A stretch of 64,000 nucleotides of DNA. Source: Dolomedes plantarius. Lineage: Eukaryota; Arthropoda; Arachnida; Araneae; Dolomedidae. The DNA lies in contig OU015490.1 in the NCBI GenBank assembly GCA_907164885.2, forward strand, positions 12,450,966 through 12,514,965. Direction: 5' to 3'. Positions 32,749 through 44,904 of this stretch are shown piece by piece. A program made the translations under genes and the position numbers. The notes below the pieces were generated by a model. That model was not told the origin of the DNA and did not search any database. It saw only the letters and a list, made by a program, of their open reading frames with translations. Position 1 is the first letter of the stretch, and every line of letters starts with the position of its first letter.

Positions 32749-33882
32749 CATCTGATTGTCATCAGTAAGGTTAGGTATCTGACTCTCAGTGTTTTCCACT
32801 ACTTGAGGAGCCATCGGATTACTAATTGCATTTCTAAAGGGGCACGTCTGCACCCAATGATATGCATTCAGTATACCTCTCCCTGTACATTCTCTACATG
32901 GAGCTGGAGGCAGTTGAGTTTGGGAATGGATATTATTATAGTGAGTTCTTGGTGGTTGAAATCTTGGGTATGAGTTATTGAAATTATTTGAATTGCGACT
33001 GTTGAAATTTCGATAATATGGTGGTCGTTGAAATCCAGGTCTAAAATTAAATCTGTCATTTTGTGGAGTTCTGGGACTGAAATTATTTGCTTGTGGAGGT
33101 CTGGGACTGTTAGTTTCAGCATGTGTCTCTTGACTTTTAAGTAATTTAGAAATTAAAGTGAGCCATGCTGTTGGGGTAGCAGGAGGACTAAGCGCCATCA
33201 ACTGCTGAAGGTTTGGAGGAAGACCATCAGTTAAACCATCCATTAATAGACTGTTTGATAATCCCAGCTTTCGACCACACGCCAATTTCTTATGGAAATA
33301 ATCAGTTACCCCTTTAGCCTCCTTTAATTTAAGATTAGTGAATTCGCTAAAGGAGACTACCTTGATTTCTATGAAATTTTTCCTCAAAATCAAACACAAT
33401 TGTTCCCAATTTTGAACATCTAAACACGAATTAATGAAAACAGTAAGTGCTTTCCCCTTTAAATATTTACTTAAGTTGTTTATTTTCCATTCCTCATTTT
33501 TACAACTTTCCCGACACTTTCGGTTAAAATAGTTTAGCCATGAATCCAGATTCATGCCAGCTTCGGCATCAAAACTAATAATGTGCTGTTCAGCAGTACT
33601 AAGCATTTTTAATTCTGTACTGGTGCTGGCGGCTACTAATTTAGGTTCCATTAAAGTACTTTGATCCAGTACATTTGGTATGTTGACATTGGTAGGGGGT
33701 ATTACATTACTAGTGCTAGTAATTACTGAGTTAGGCTCGATTGGAGCACTCTCTTCGGTTACATTTGTCAATTGAGCATTGGTAGGGGGTATTGTGTCTT
33801 CACTCTCAGACATGATTAGCAGTTTTCCAGAACGTAAGAACATCAATATATTACATAAAACTTTCAATAATATAAATATCAC
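32746..33882 (-). CDS. Gypsy gag
   Basis: Open for 378 residues, but the likely start is the internal MSESEDTIPP at 33813 because the first 23 codons are hydrophobic and unlike gag. An N-terminal Pro/Thr/Ser-rich region (about to residue 90) precedes a capsid-like region with WLNYFNRKCRE, WEQLCLILRKNF and DYFHKKLACGRKLG (about 105-225). A Pro/Asn/Arg-rich stretch follows (about 255-325), then a CX2CX9HX4C finger (CREC..YHWVQTC) that is longer than the usual CX2CX4HX4C knuckle. It ends at the UGA in the readthrough context. It would form the particle that packages element RNA. Confidence 0.85.
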   Translation of the reverse strand: MIFILLKVLCNILMFLRSGKLLIMSESEDTIPPTNAQLTNVTEESAPIEPNSVITSTSNVIPPTNVNIPNVLDQSTLMEPKLVAASTSTELKMLSTAEQHIISFDAEAGMNLDSWLNYFNRKCRESCKNEEWKINNLSKYLKGKALTVFINSCLDVQNWEQLCLILRKNFIEIKVVSFSEFTNLKLKEAKGVTDYFHKKLACGRKLGLSNSLLMDGLTDGLPPNLQQLMALSPPATPTAWLTLISKLLKSQETHAETNSPRPPQANNFSPRTPQNDRFNFRPGFQRPPYYRNFNSRNSNNFNNSYPRFQPPRTHYNNIHSQTQLPPAPCRECTGRGILNAYHWVQTCPFRNAISNPMAPQVVENTESQIPNLTDDNQM

Positions 33883-34508
33883 TCACATAAATACCGTACA
33901 AAAATAACATATCATCACTATAAATCAATTAGATCATTTTCATTTTCTTATTTTTTCTGACCTACCTTTAACTTATTTTAAAGTGAACCTTTTAATTTCA
34001 AAAACAAATTTTTTCATTTTTATTGATGTATACGTTGGACTGACGGAACATTGAACCAAACTGCACACCACTTGTTTTCATCTCCTTGCAGGGCAGTACA
34101 CACACTGAGTACATAAGTACGACACTCGAAGTGATGACTCTTAAAAGATGATTACACATTTTTTCAGTTTGCAAAAAAATTCTCACGAAATGAAGTTTGA
34201 TACCGTAGCCCAGGAACAAGCAGCTGACGTTTTACACAATTTTCTTCCCGTTGCAGCAAAACCAGATGCAATGTAGAACACAAAAACTTGAACATCGTAA
34301 ACCTTAATTCACTCGGAATGACGTAAAACACCTTCACATGTATCGAACACGAACATTACGATTATTTATTACACACTATGACGTACGAAGGAGCACTGGG
34401 AGAATATACCGCGATGATCTGGAACGAAGTTCACAACGTAAACAAAACACTCAGCGCCGAACTGAAAACAACCACTTTCTCTTCCGACGCAGGGGTCCAG
34501 CCGACTCA
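33883..34508 (-). other. Gypsy 5' leader
   Basis: About 630 nt lie between the 5' LTR and gag. The bases directly after the LTR do not start TGG; a TGGACCCC begins nine bases in. I therefore cannot name the primer tRNA. Minor open frames here are not supported. Confidence 0.6.
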
Positions 34509-35328
<820 letters not shown>

Positions 35329-35825
35329 TATTAAAAATGTCATTTCATGTCAGACTTAGAAGAACATATTGATTTTATGACCGAACAGAAACCTGCCGTA
35401 AAAAGTAAGAAAAACTCTGAACAAAAGCACTTTCTCCGAAATTTTATTTGAAATGAACCCAGACATCTTTATCAAACATTTGGAAGGGATTATTTAGCTT
35501 TATTTTCGTATTTTCTATGATTTTGTCTCCTGTTTTCTCTACTCTCTAGAGTCATAGGTATATAATGGTTAAGATATCGACTTTTCAGTTCCCGATTTAT
35601 ATTCCTTACTAATATTATTTTCTTATTTGCATTTCAGATGAATTTCTCTAATCATTAAATATAAAACCTTTTGAGAATTTTTGGTGACACTGCTGCAATT
35701 TCTAACATTTACATATATATATATATATATATATATGTTTACAAAAGTATAACACGAAATAAAACTAATGAACAATGGCAAACTTACTATGGCGCTACAC
35801 TGCTCAACCGTAAGCTGCAATATTT
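35329..35825. other. unassigned AT-rich DNA
   Basis: Includes a short TA tract at 35713-35737. No gene is recognised. Confidence 0.45.
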
Positions 35826-35984
35826 TAAATAAAAACATTATTAAACCGGACAACACCAGCACAATTCATCAACCTGAAAGATGAAGAATATAAATGACCG
35901 GGGGGAGTTGTGACCCCCAACACTCCGGTTATACATGTTTTTACCTAGGCAACACTCCCGGAAGTCTTCTTCAATGATAAGTAT

Positions 35985-36438
35985 TACGATATAATTCATC
36001 AAGTTCCTTTTTAACGCTTCCCAATAGAAAATAGTACTTTTCAATACGATATTTAGTACCGCAGAGAAGTAAATTTTTTAAAGCAATATTCTTAACGATA
36101 TCAAGATCTCCTGTTATGTTATGTTTGTGATGTATATCGTAATACTTATCATTTTCCGAACAGTTGCACCGTTTATAATCTACCGACGAGAAATTCTTAG
36201 AAACTTCATTATAGTTAAAAACATTTCATCCAACAGGTAAATTGTACTTAAAACTCACGCTAATTTTTGTACCGTTTATTGGAAAATTAAAGTCCTTATC
36301 ATTAAAAATTTTATTAAATAGAATATCGTCAAATACTTTATTTGAATACGTAATATTACAATAGTTTAATTTATCAACGTTAGATGTTTCTTTGTCAGTT
36401 AATTCAATATTATAAAAGTGACATCTTGATTTTATCAA
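35985..36438 (-). pseudogene. Penelope-like element N-terminal coding fragment (zinc-finger part)
   Basis: On the minus strand an open region from 36438 reaches SVSFKYNLPVG, meets an in-frame TGA at about 36226, and continues in the same frame. It then shows CNCSENDKYYD (36160) followed by HHKHNITGDLDIV, a CxC..HHxH pattern likely to bind zinc, then CGTKYRIEKYYF and SVKKELDE. There it breaks off and joins 3'-end sequence. Similar CxC-HxH-TGDL motifs precede the RT in a group of animal Penelope-like elements, as I recall them. No GIY-YIG endonuclease is visible in what remains. Confidence 0.6.
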
Positions 36439-37882
36439 ATCTAAGAAAGTAAGAGAAATAATTGAATCCCTTTCAAATAACGACGTAAAAATCTGTGGTA
36501 CTAAATATCGTATTGAAAAGTACTATTTTGTATTGGAAAGCGTTAAAAAGGAACTTGATGAATTTATATATAGAATGGCTGTTAAATATAGCTGTCCATT
36601 AACTGCTTTTGACGAATGGCGTTTCAAAGTTAATAATGCAATATCTCATTGTTATAGGCCTGAATTACAAAAAGTACAAAATAGCGGACTGTTAGGTAAA
36701 TTAGAAACTGCAATAAGTGATTTAAAAGACCAGTTTGAAATCACATACATGGATAAGGTTGCGTCAAGTTATGCTTTCGTATGTAAAAAATATTATTGTG
36801 AATATCTAGAAAATATATACAAAGACCAATCAATTTATAAAATGGATCTTTCATCATTGAATGAGAAAAATAATCGTATAAGGGCGTTATATCGTAAAAT
36901 TGGATTTAAAATCACGAACATTAAATACCCTTATTTAGTCTTAGTTCCTAAATTCCATAAAAATCCGATAAAGTTTAGACCAATAACTGTGGGTTATAAA
37001 TCGTATTTAACACATGCAAATGATCGCTTATTGGCTATTCTTAAAGTCGTATATAAGGAACTAATTAAGGAGGGAGGTTATATGATCAGGAATAGTTATG
37101 AGGTAATTGATAAGTTAAATAATGAAAGTGGTATTAATTATATAAAGAGTTTTGACTTCGCAAATTTATTCAACACTATTAATATAAACGATTTATTTGA
37201 AATTGTTAAAAATCTTTATGAAAAATATGACCTTAAAACGTACATAACATATCATCGTTATGAAACTCTAGTACAGATAGTACTTAAAGAGACATATTTA
37301 TATGACGGCACACATTTCTTCCGCCAAATACATGGTATCCCAATGGGGGGAGGATGTTCCTCAATTTTGGCAGACATTTACCTCCACCATTATGAAATGG
37401 GGACCGCCTTATTGAGTGAGCTAATATATTTCAGATATGTGGATGATGTTTTAATTTGCACTAAGTACAAAGAGCAGGTCATAGATCTGGGGTTTTGTCC
37501 AAAAAATCTTAGCCTTTTAGAATCTGATAAAACACCGGATGATCGAGTTATATTTCTGGATTTGAGCTTAAGTGTTGATGAAGAGAGTAGTCTAGTGAAA
37601 TACAAAATGCATGATAAAAGGGACTATTATCCATTTACTACATAACGCGTAATGCCTTGGAATACTTGTTTACATAGAAATGTAAAGCGCAACCTAATCA
37701 TTAACTACATGCTACGTATTAAACGTCTAAACTGTAACAAATTGGAAATACAATCAGGTATAAAATCATTTGCAAACATTGCTTTAGAAATGGGTTTTCC
37801 TTTGGGATTTTTATTAAAGACCATGTGTGAATTCCATTCGATCGATAGGAAAGAATGTCTTAATCGATATTTCAGTAATTGA
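36422..37882 (+). pseudogene. Penelope-like reverse transcriptase
   Basis: The frame is open from about 36422, with Met at 36533. RT motifs in order: KFRPIT (fingers), FDFANLFNTI (motif A, catalytic Asp), QIHGIPMGGGCSSILADIYL (motif B), FRYVDDVLI (motif C, two Asp) and FLDLSLS (motif D/E). The 'GIPMG..ADIYLHHYE' and 'RYVDD' forms fit Penelope-like or related telomerase-like RTs rather than LTR or LINE types. A single TAA at 37643-37645 interrupts it, and the same frame continues to 37882 with a thumb-like MPWNTCLHRNVKRNL segment. No GIY-YIG follows. The 5' end is truncated at the head-to-head junction, so it is inactive here but little decayed. Confidence 0.75.
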
Positions 37883-38476
37883 AGTAATAAAATGATTAGT
37901 TGGCAAGTTACGTTTCGCACCTTTTAGTCTTTTACTGTCTATAATGTCGAGTTGCACTAGATATGTGTCCTTGCTATTTTCGTTATAATTATAGTTCTAA
38001 ATGTATATGTTTGATAATGTTTAGAGTATTGTATGTAGATATTTCGTTACTTAGGAGGGGCTTATTTTAAGTGGTTATATGTGGATACAGTTATAATTTA
38101 GTGATAAGTCTAAATATTTTTAAAAATTATTATATGATGCATTGTTTATAGGTGTAGAGAATATATGGGGTTGCTGAAATGTTTTAGTGAATTGACTAAT
38201 TGTTTTGAAATAGTTTAGTACTGATGATGTAATTTAACACAGGTTTTTAATGTACGTTGTTCCAGTTCCTTTATTTTTTATTTCATCGCTCCTTGTTTTG
38301 TTTTGACTTTACGTCAGGTTGCAGATGAAGAATGACTTCCGGGAGTGTTGCCTAGGTAAAAACATGTTTAACCGGAGTGTTGGGGGTCACAACTCCCCCC
38401 GGTCATTTATATTCTTCATCTTTCAGGTTGATGAATTGTGCTGGTGTTGTCAGGTTTAATAATGTTTTTATTTAAA

Positions 38477-38929
38477 AAAACAAAATATATATATATATAT
38501 ATTTTTTTTTTTAATGTTCATCTCTTGCGGGAATACTACCTAGATTTTTTGTTTCTGGACAGTTTAGCTAATTAACGAGTCTCTAAAGCGTTTTATATTA
38601 TTTTCTAATGAGCACTTTAATGAATAATGTTAAAATAACACATGTGTGATATTAATTCAGCAATAGAACAGTCGTATTTAATTACGACGTTAGCAAAACG
38701 CTTTAATATTTGTTTCTTTCTAATTGTCAAAGCTGTGTTTACTGAAAATCAGATTCTGTTATATGACAGTTTATTTGGCATATACTCTTAGAAGAAAAAA
38801 AAAAGACGCATCAAGTAGGATGTATCCAAATGGGACAAAAATCGGTAGATGTGATGTACATGTACAGAAAAACAAACGATTACAATTTGAGAAAAAATGG
38901 ATGATTTATTCAAGAGAAATAGCTTGTCA
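38477..38929. other. unassigned AT-rich DNA
   Basis: A short TA/T tract at 38486-38515; otherwise nothing. Confidence 0.4.
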
Positions 38930-39556
38930 AAGTGAAAAAGTCAATAACGCGTTGGTCCACCTCTGGCCCTTATGCAAACAGTTATTCGGCCTGGCATTTA
39001 TTGATAGAGTTGGCGGATGTCCTCCTGCGGGATATCGTGCCAAATTCTGTGCATTTGGCGCGTTAAATCGTGAAAATCCCGAGCTGGTTGGAGGGCCCTG
39101 CCGATAATGCTCCAAATTTGCTCAATGGGGGAGAGATCTGGCGAACTTGTTGGCCAAGGTAATGTTGGAGAAGCACGAAGACAAGCAGTAGAAACTCTTG
39201 TCGTGTGCCGGTTGACATTATCTTGCTGAAATGTTAGCCCAGGTTGGCGTGATATAAAGGGCGACACAATGGTGCGTAAAATATCGTCAACGTAGAGCTC
39301 TGCTGTAAGGGTTCCGCGGATGATAACCAAAGGGCTATGAAATAAAATGGCACCCCAGATCATCACTCCTGAATGTCGGCCTATGAATCAGGGGCTGTGA
39401 GTGCCGCTCTGACGACTGATCGGTCCTCACGTGCTGTCGTTTCTCTAGGTCAACCGCTTTCTGCATGACGTTGTGTTCGGCCATTGTTCGCCCTTTCCTG
39501 CTAACATCATTTAATAATGGCATCGCTCCTATCCAAATGTCGAGCGATTTGCCGAT
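38930..39556 (-). pseudogene. Tc1-like transposase, C-terminal part, split by a BEL element
   Basis: The minus strand from 39556 reads IARHLDIW-type helix-turn-helix sequence, then jumps (internal deletion and frameshift near 39366) to GVMIWGAILFHSPLVIIRGT. The catalytic second Asp is in LTFQQDNVNRHTT and the Glu in DLSPIEQIW, ending near 38935 in a GGPxx-like tail. The N-terminal start lies on the far side of the BEL insertion (47037-47095). It belongs to a different Tc1-like family from the intact copy at 17.9 kb. Confidence 0.82.
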
Positions 39557-39809
39557 TGTGACGAAATGTGTTGACGTCGATTGCAGCGCCCCCACCGTGT
39601 TTAGAATTTTGGACAGATGAAACTGTGACTCCGCCATGTGAACATGGCTCTTAGATTAGTGGCATTTTGTAGACCTTTAAGTGTTGTAAATTTGTAAATA
39701 AATTAAGTGTCGTTTATAGATCTCTTTTTAGATCATTCATTTCATCTATCGATGCAACCATTGATTTTAGATTAGTTAGATACCCCTGGAATTCGAACAT
39801 TTCGCTTCA
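39557..39809 (+). repeat. BEL 5' LTR
   Basis: Begins TGTGACG and ends CGCTTCA, with AATAAA near 39701. Preceded by the CCGAT target duplication. Confidence 0.93.
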
Positions 39810-39954
39810 TGGTGCATCGCCACAAGAATATTATTTAGAACTACTAGAATTTGAACTCAATGGACTAATAGATCATCGAAATTTTACATTTGGATTAGCA
39901 CATTTAAGTGTGAAGACTGCTCACGGTAAAATCGTTTAAATCATTTAATTAATT

Positions 39955-41176
39955 ATGGCGGACGAACTTACAAAATTGAAAGCAAAACGGAAAATTGTTA
40001 GATCTGCAGTTTCCAAAGTTTTAAAGAACACTGAAACAGAATTTGGAAAGGAAACTGTGGATGAATTGATCTTAGAATTGATCTATTGACAAATAAATAT
40101 GACGAACTAAAAGAAATTGATGCCGCCATTGAACCACTTGTTGAAACTAAGGATCTCGAATCAGAACTTTCCGCTGTAGGAGATTATAAGGATAAAGTTA
40201 TTTTATGGAAATTTAAAATTAATAGAAGAATAAAAAATAGTAAACCAAATATAGCTGCTACTGTAAACGAGAACGATTCCGAAGACGCGAAACCACAAAA
40301 TAAAGTAGTTCGTCTGCCAGAGTTGGTTATGCCGAAATATTATGGCGATTACATGAAATGGACAGATTTCTTTGGTTCATTTAAAGTATCGATTGACAAT
40401 AACAATTCACTATCCAAAATTGAAAAATTATTTACGCTCCTTTCTAGGGGGAGCAGCGTTGAACGCAATAGAAGGGTTTGCCGTGTCCGATGATAATTAT
40501 GACGAAGCCATCAAATTACTAGAGAACAGATTTGGGAGACGTGAATTAACCATCAATTTACATATGACAAAATTACTAAATTTAACTCCGGTTATCAAAT
40601 CCAGTGACATCTCGAAACTTAGAAAATTGTACGACAATATTGAAATGCACGTACGCAGTTTGAAATCACTGGAAGTGCAACCCAATTCTTATAGCAATAT
40701 GTTGATCCCGGTGTTGTATAAAATTTTACCCCAAGATTTGACATTAGAATTCAATCGCAAAAATCCAAACTTTTCTTCTCTTTACAACATAGAAACGCTT
40801 TTGGAATTCGTTCGCACAGAACTTGAATGTAGAGAGAGAAATATTCTTCTTTCCCTCCCATTCGAAAGATTGCAAAGTGTAAACGACTCTAGACCGCCTC
40901 TCTCAGTGAGACATTACAAAAACAAAGTGTTTACAAGTGCAGCCCAATTGATGGCGCCAGCGAAAATCGAATGTCAAAATAATTCAGATGATTACTGCAT
41001 ATTCTGTAAACAAGAAAAACATACCCACAAAAATCAAATTTGCGAATCTGTTAGTGTTGTTTATAAAAGAGACATTTTATTTAAACAGGGCAGATGTTTA
41101 CTTTGCTTAATGCCCAAGCACAGGATTAAAGACTGCGTTTCAAAGCAATCTTGTTCGGAATGTAAAAAGAGACATA
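39955..41176 (+). pseudogene. BEL gag (DUF1759-type), frameshifted
   Basis: ATG at 39955 opens MADELTKLKAKRKIVRSAV. A frame change near 40083-40090 and another near 40445 separate three parts. The middle carries LPELVMPKYYGDYMKWTDFF and the third carries LLENRFGRRELTINLHMTKL, both typical of the gag-like domain of BEL/Pao polyproteins. A Cys/His cluster (DDYCIFCKQEKHTHKNQIC.., GRCLLCLMPKHRIKDC, CSECKKRH; about 40990-41174) follows as in the zinc-knuckle region. The frame is cut by the Tigger-like insertion at 41177 and resumes in phase after it. Confidence 0.87.
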
Positions 41177-42313
41177 CAGTAACCACCGCTTATAGTGATC
41201 AGTGGTTATAAGAATCAACCGTTTATAAGAATCAATATCGCAAAAACAAAAACAAATGTATTATTTCCATGTTAAAATTTCCGCTTTAAAGAATCAATCC
41301 ACCGGTTATAAGAATCAGTTTGCAATCTTCGCCTTCCTTTCATTTTTCCAAAAAATGCCACTTGAACTCTCAAAAGGTACGAAATTCTTTCTTAAGTTTT
41401 TGAAAAGAAAGATTGATAAAACTTTGGGGTGGAAAACAGTCGTAAAATACATTCCTTTAGACATAACATAAGAGTTTCTCCTTATACGTTTTTGCTAAAC
41501 ACTGTCTTATTAGCTTTACCCAGGGGCATCTAACCCGCCCGGGTCCGATTTCGCTTTTCTCCAAACAGGAACTCCTTTTTTCCCACCACTTACTTCCTGG
41601 TTGCGGATTTCTGGACCCTGAAACACATAAATCTTCCGCGAAGTGTCCACCATCACTTACGCAAACGGGACAGTGAATTCAGCACTTCAAACCGTGAAAC
41701 GTAAGCGGATCCATTTTGCTGAATCAGATGAACCAGATGCTGAATCAAACGTTTCACGGTTTGATTCAGAATCAAATCAAACCGTGAAACGTAAGCTATA
41801 AAGTGAATCTTCGTCTGAGACTGTAATAAGCATACGTCGCTAGTATTCACTTTAGTTTTCTAACAAAATTGCAAGTTAGTGTTAGAACTAATTTGATAGT
41901 AGAATTCAAATATGATAAAAACAAGGAAAACTCTTAGTTTTTCTGAAAAACAGAACTTGTTAATTAGATATGATGCTCTTCCAAAGTGTAGTCAAAGAGA
42001 AGCTGCCTCTTGTTGATTTTATAATCATGTGTTGTTACTTATAGGTCTAGAAATTGAGTTATAGTATTTGTTTAAAAATTGAGTATTTTTAAAATTATAA
42101 AAAATAATTTTAATAAATGATAAATAACGTAAATTAAAGAGTATTTAATGGTAAATTATGTATATATGTGCCTGTGTGTTTATATATATATGTACAAGTA
42201 TATATTTGTGTATGTGTGCCTGCCCAAAGGGAAATTTCGGTTATAAGAATCAACCGCTTATAAGAATCAAAAACACTAATAACAAACGTGATTTTTATAA
42301 GCGGAAATCACTG
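41177..42313 (+). mobile_element. nested pogo/Tigger-like element
   Basis: The ends CAGTAACCACCGCTTATA (41177) and the complement of CAGTGATTTCCGCTTATA (ending 42313) are flanked by TA (41175-41176, 42314-42315). Repeated 'ggttataagaatca' motifs lie just inside both ends. Removing the element and one TA leaves the BEL frame continuous, which fixes its limits. Transposase remains only as a short N-terminal stub. Confidence 0.92.
41912..42016 (+). pseudogene. pogo/Tigger transposase N-terminal stub
   Basis: ATG at 41912 reads MIKTRKTLSFSEKQNLLIRY and continues PKCSQREAASC to a TGA at 42014-42016. This fits the CENP-B-type N-terminal helix-turn-helix that binds the element ends. Only 34 residues remain. 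It supports the pogo/Tigger assignment of the surrounding element. Confidence 0.68.
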
Positions 42314-42315
42314 TA

Positions 42316-43565
42316 ATTCAGAGATTTGTTTCCAACTTGAAAAAAAGCTGAAAGAGAAAGAGAAGGCCGCTGAGACGCAGGCTTTTACTGCGATTTCGCA
42401 TTTTAAAACACCCTCGATTTTGTTGCAAACTGGCGGTGTTAAAATTAGACACAGATCTCGAACAATACAAGCAAGGCTTTTACTTGACTGTGGATCTATG
42501 CGATCTTTTATAAATGAAAATATTTCGCGCAAATTAAAACCCCCAATAATCAGAAAAGAGACTTTGTCAGTCTATACTTTTGGCGGTAAACAACCCATTC
42601 AAAAAACATTTGATGTGGTAAGTCTAAAATTGGAAAATAGAGAAAAGGAAAATTCTAATATCCAAATAGAAGTACTTGTGACGGATCAGATAACAAGCTC
42701 AGAATTGCCTCCCGCAAACTTAAAATCGGAAAAAATATTGTCAAAATTGAAAGATTTACAACTGGCTGACTCAGCTGAATTGAAAGGTGGTATAGACATT
42801 CTCATAGGAACCGACTATTACTATAGTATAGCAACGGGAAATTTGGAAAGATTAGACAAAACCCTTGTAGCCACTGAAACAATATTTGGATGGTGTGTAC
42901 AGGGAAAAACTGATAATGCTCTAGAATCTTCTGTAGCCCTAAACATTATAGTGGAAGAGAAATCAATTTCGGACCAATTGCAAAAATTTTGGACGCTCGA
43001 AGGATTAGGGGTTAATCCAGAGAATGAAACTGTTGATTCTACAAAAGACGATATTTTGAAGAAATTTGAATCCGAAATTAAATATGAAAATTCCCGTTAC
43101 AAGGTAAAATTGCCCTCGAGGTCGGATTTAAAGTATAAATTACAGGACAACAGGGTGGTCGCGGAGAAACGTTTTTCACAACTTAAACTCAGACTTCGTA
43201 ACGATCCTGATCTTTTTAATTCGTATAAATCTGTTTTAGATGACTATTTAGAACAAAATATTATAGAGCCCGTACAGAAGTCTGATGAAGATAAAAACCA
43301 AATTAAATTCTATTTACCCCATAGGGAAGTTATTCGTAACCATAGAACAACCAGTAAACTCCGCATCGTCTTTGATGCTTCATCCAATCTTCCCAGTGAA
43401 GTGTCTTTGAATGATTGCCTGCATGTTGGACCCAATTTGATCCCTGATATGGTTCAACTATTTCTATCCTTTAGACTCCACCCAGTTGCTTTCACAGCAG
43501 ATATAAAACAAGCCTTCCTCCAAATAGAAATTGATGAGGAGGATAGGGATGTTACAAGGTTTTTT
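42316..43565 (+). pseudogene. BEL protease and N-terminal reverse transcriptase
   Basis: Resumes in the gag frame after the nested element. The retropepsin-like site is ARLLLDCGSMRSFI (about 42475-42515) with Cys where most BEL proteases have Ser, then ILIGTDYY further on. RT motifs: YLPHREVIRNHRTTSKLRIV, FDASSN, LNDCLHVGPNLIPDM and AFTADIKQAFLQI (first catalytic Asp). The frame breaks at a T8 run (about 43561-43568). Confidence 0.9.
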
Positions 43566-44904
43566 TTTCGCAGATGATCTAACCTCTGATTTGAAACCAC
43601 CTGCAATTTATAGATTTACACGCGTATTGTTTGGAGTAAACAGTAGCCCCTTTCTTCTCGCAGCAACAATTCGACACCATTTGAAACAATTTGAAACAGT
43701 ATATCCTGAAACATACGAAATCCTAAACAACAGCGTATACGTAGATGATATTATTGGTGGTCATTCAGATGTAGAACACGCATTTAAAACTTCCTTGGAA
43801 TGCATTAATATTTTTAAAGATGCGAGAATGATTTTACATAAGTGGCAAACCAATTCGAAAATACTACAAAATTTGTGGGTTAAGGAGGGTATCACTACAG
43901 AGGAAACTCAAAAGGACTTTGATGCAGCAAAACCTCCCTTCAAAGTATTAGGGATGGCATGGGATAAAGATGAGGACATTCTTTATTTTGATATTGAAGA
44001 CTTGACGACATTTCTGTCAAAAAGAGAAAATACTAAACGATTTCTTCTGCAAGTTATTGGCAGAATATTTGATCCCGTAGGTTTCTTGGGACCATTCGTA
44101 TTGAAAGCAAAATGCTTGATGCAAGAGATTTGGACGCGTTCATTGGACTGGGACGATAGACTACCAGAGGATTTAAATTTCGCTTGGGAAAACTGGTGCA
44201 AGGAAATTTCTTGTTTAAAGGAATTCAAAATTCCCAGGTATTATTTTTCGAGTCATTTAGACAACGTTGAAACTGTCGAATTGCACTGTTTTTCCGACGC
44301 AAGCAAGAAAGCATATGGCAGTGTTGCTTATTTACGCATAACTTACACTGACAATAGAATTCAATCTATCTTGGTGGCTTCCAAAACCAGAGTAGCACCT
44401 CTAAAAACATTAACATTACCCAGACTAGAATTGATGGGTGCTCTCCTTTCAGCCAGATTGAGCAACCATATCATCAAGGCTTTGAGGATGAATCCCAGGT
44501 TTGAGATTCAAAGCAAGACTCATTTTTGGACTGATTCGAAAATCACCCTTTACTGGATCAAAGGTTTGCCTAAGAAGTTTAAGCCCTTCGTGAAGAATCG
44601 CCTTGAAGAAATAAACAAATTGACATCACCAGTAAATTGGCATTTTTGTCCTGGCAAAGTAAACCCAGCAGATTTAGCCTCAAGAGGAGCCAATATTTCC
44701 ACTTTGAGAGATTCAATTTGGTTGGAAGGACCACACTTTCTTAAGATGTCTGAAGAAAACTGGCCAGAACAGGAAAATGAGAAGAAATTTGACGATGAAG
44801 ACCTGGAATATCGAAAAACCAGCAATGAAGTATACCAGTTCGGGTGTGCAGTGACCAACGACATACTTATGGACATTTCGAAATATAGCTCAGAAGACTT
44901 TTAA
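43566..44904 (+). pseudogene. BEL reverse transcriptase C-terminal part and RNase H
   Basis: After the T8 frame break: YRFTRVLFGVNSSPFLLAAT, then NSVYVDDIIGG (two catalytic Asp), the BEL-typical FLGPFVLKAKCLMQEIW, and RNase H with LHCFSDASKKAYGSVAYL, TLPRLELMGALLSARL, HFWTDSKITLYWI and GKVNPADLASRG. A one-base change near 44900 (cttttaag) ends the frame just before the integrase part. Confidence 0.9.

Larger units (their letters stand above)
35826..38476. mobile_element. Penelope-like retroelement, two head-to-head partial copies
   Basis: Inverted ends of about 145 bp (35826-35966 against 38330-38476, with 'cttccgggagtgttgcctag') enclose two copies facing away from each other. One is a minus-strand copy (about 36440 down to 35826) with the 5' coding part joined to the 3' end and no RT. 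The other is a plus-strand copy (about 36440-38476) with RT but a truncated 5' part. Both share the coding stretch around YRIEKYYF. Inverted partial copies are known for Penelope-like elements. Confidence 0.72.
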
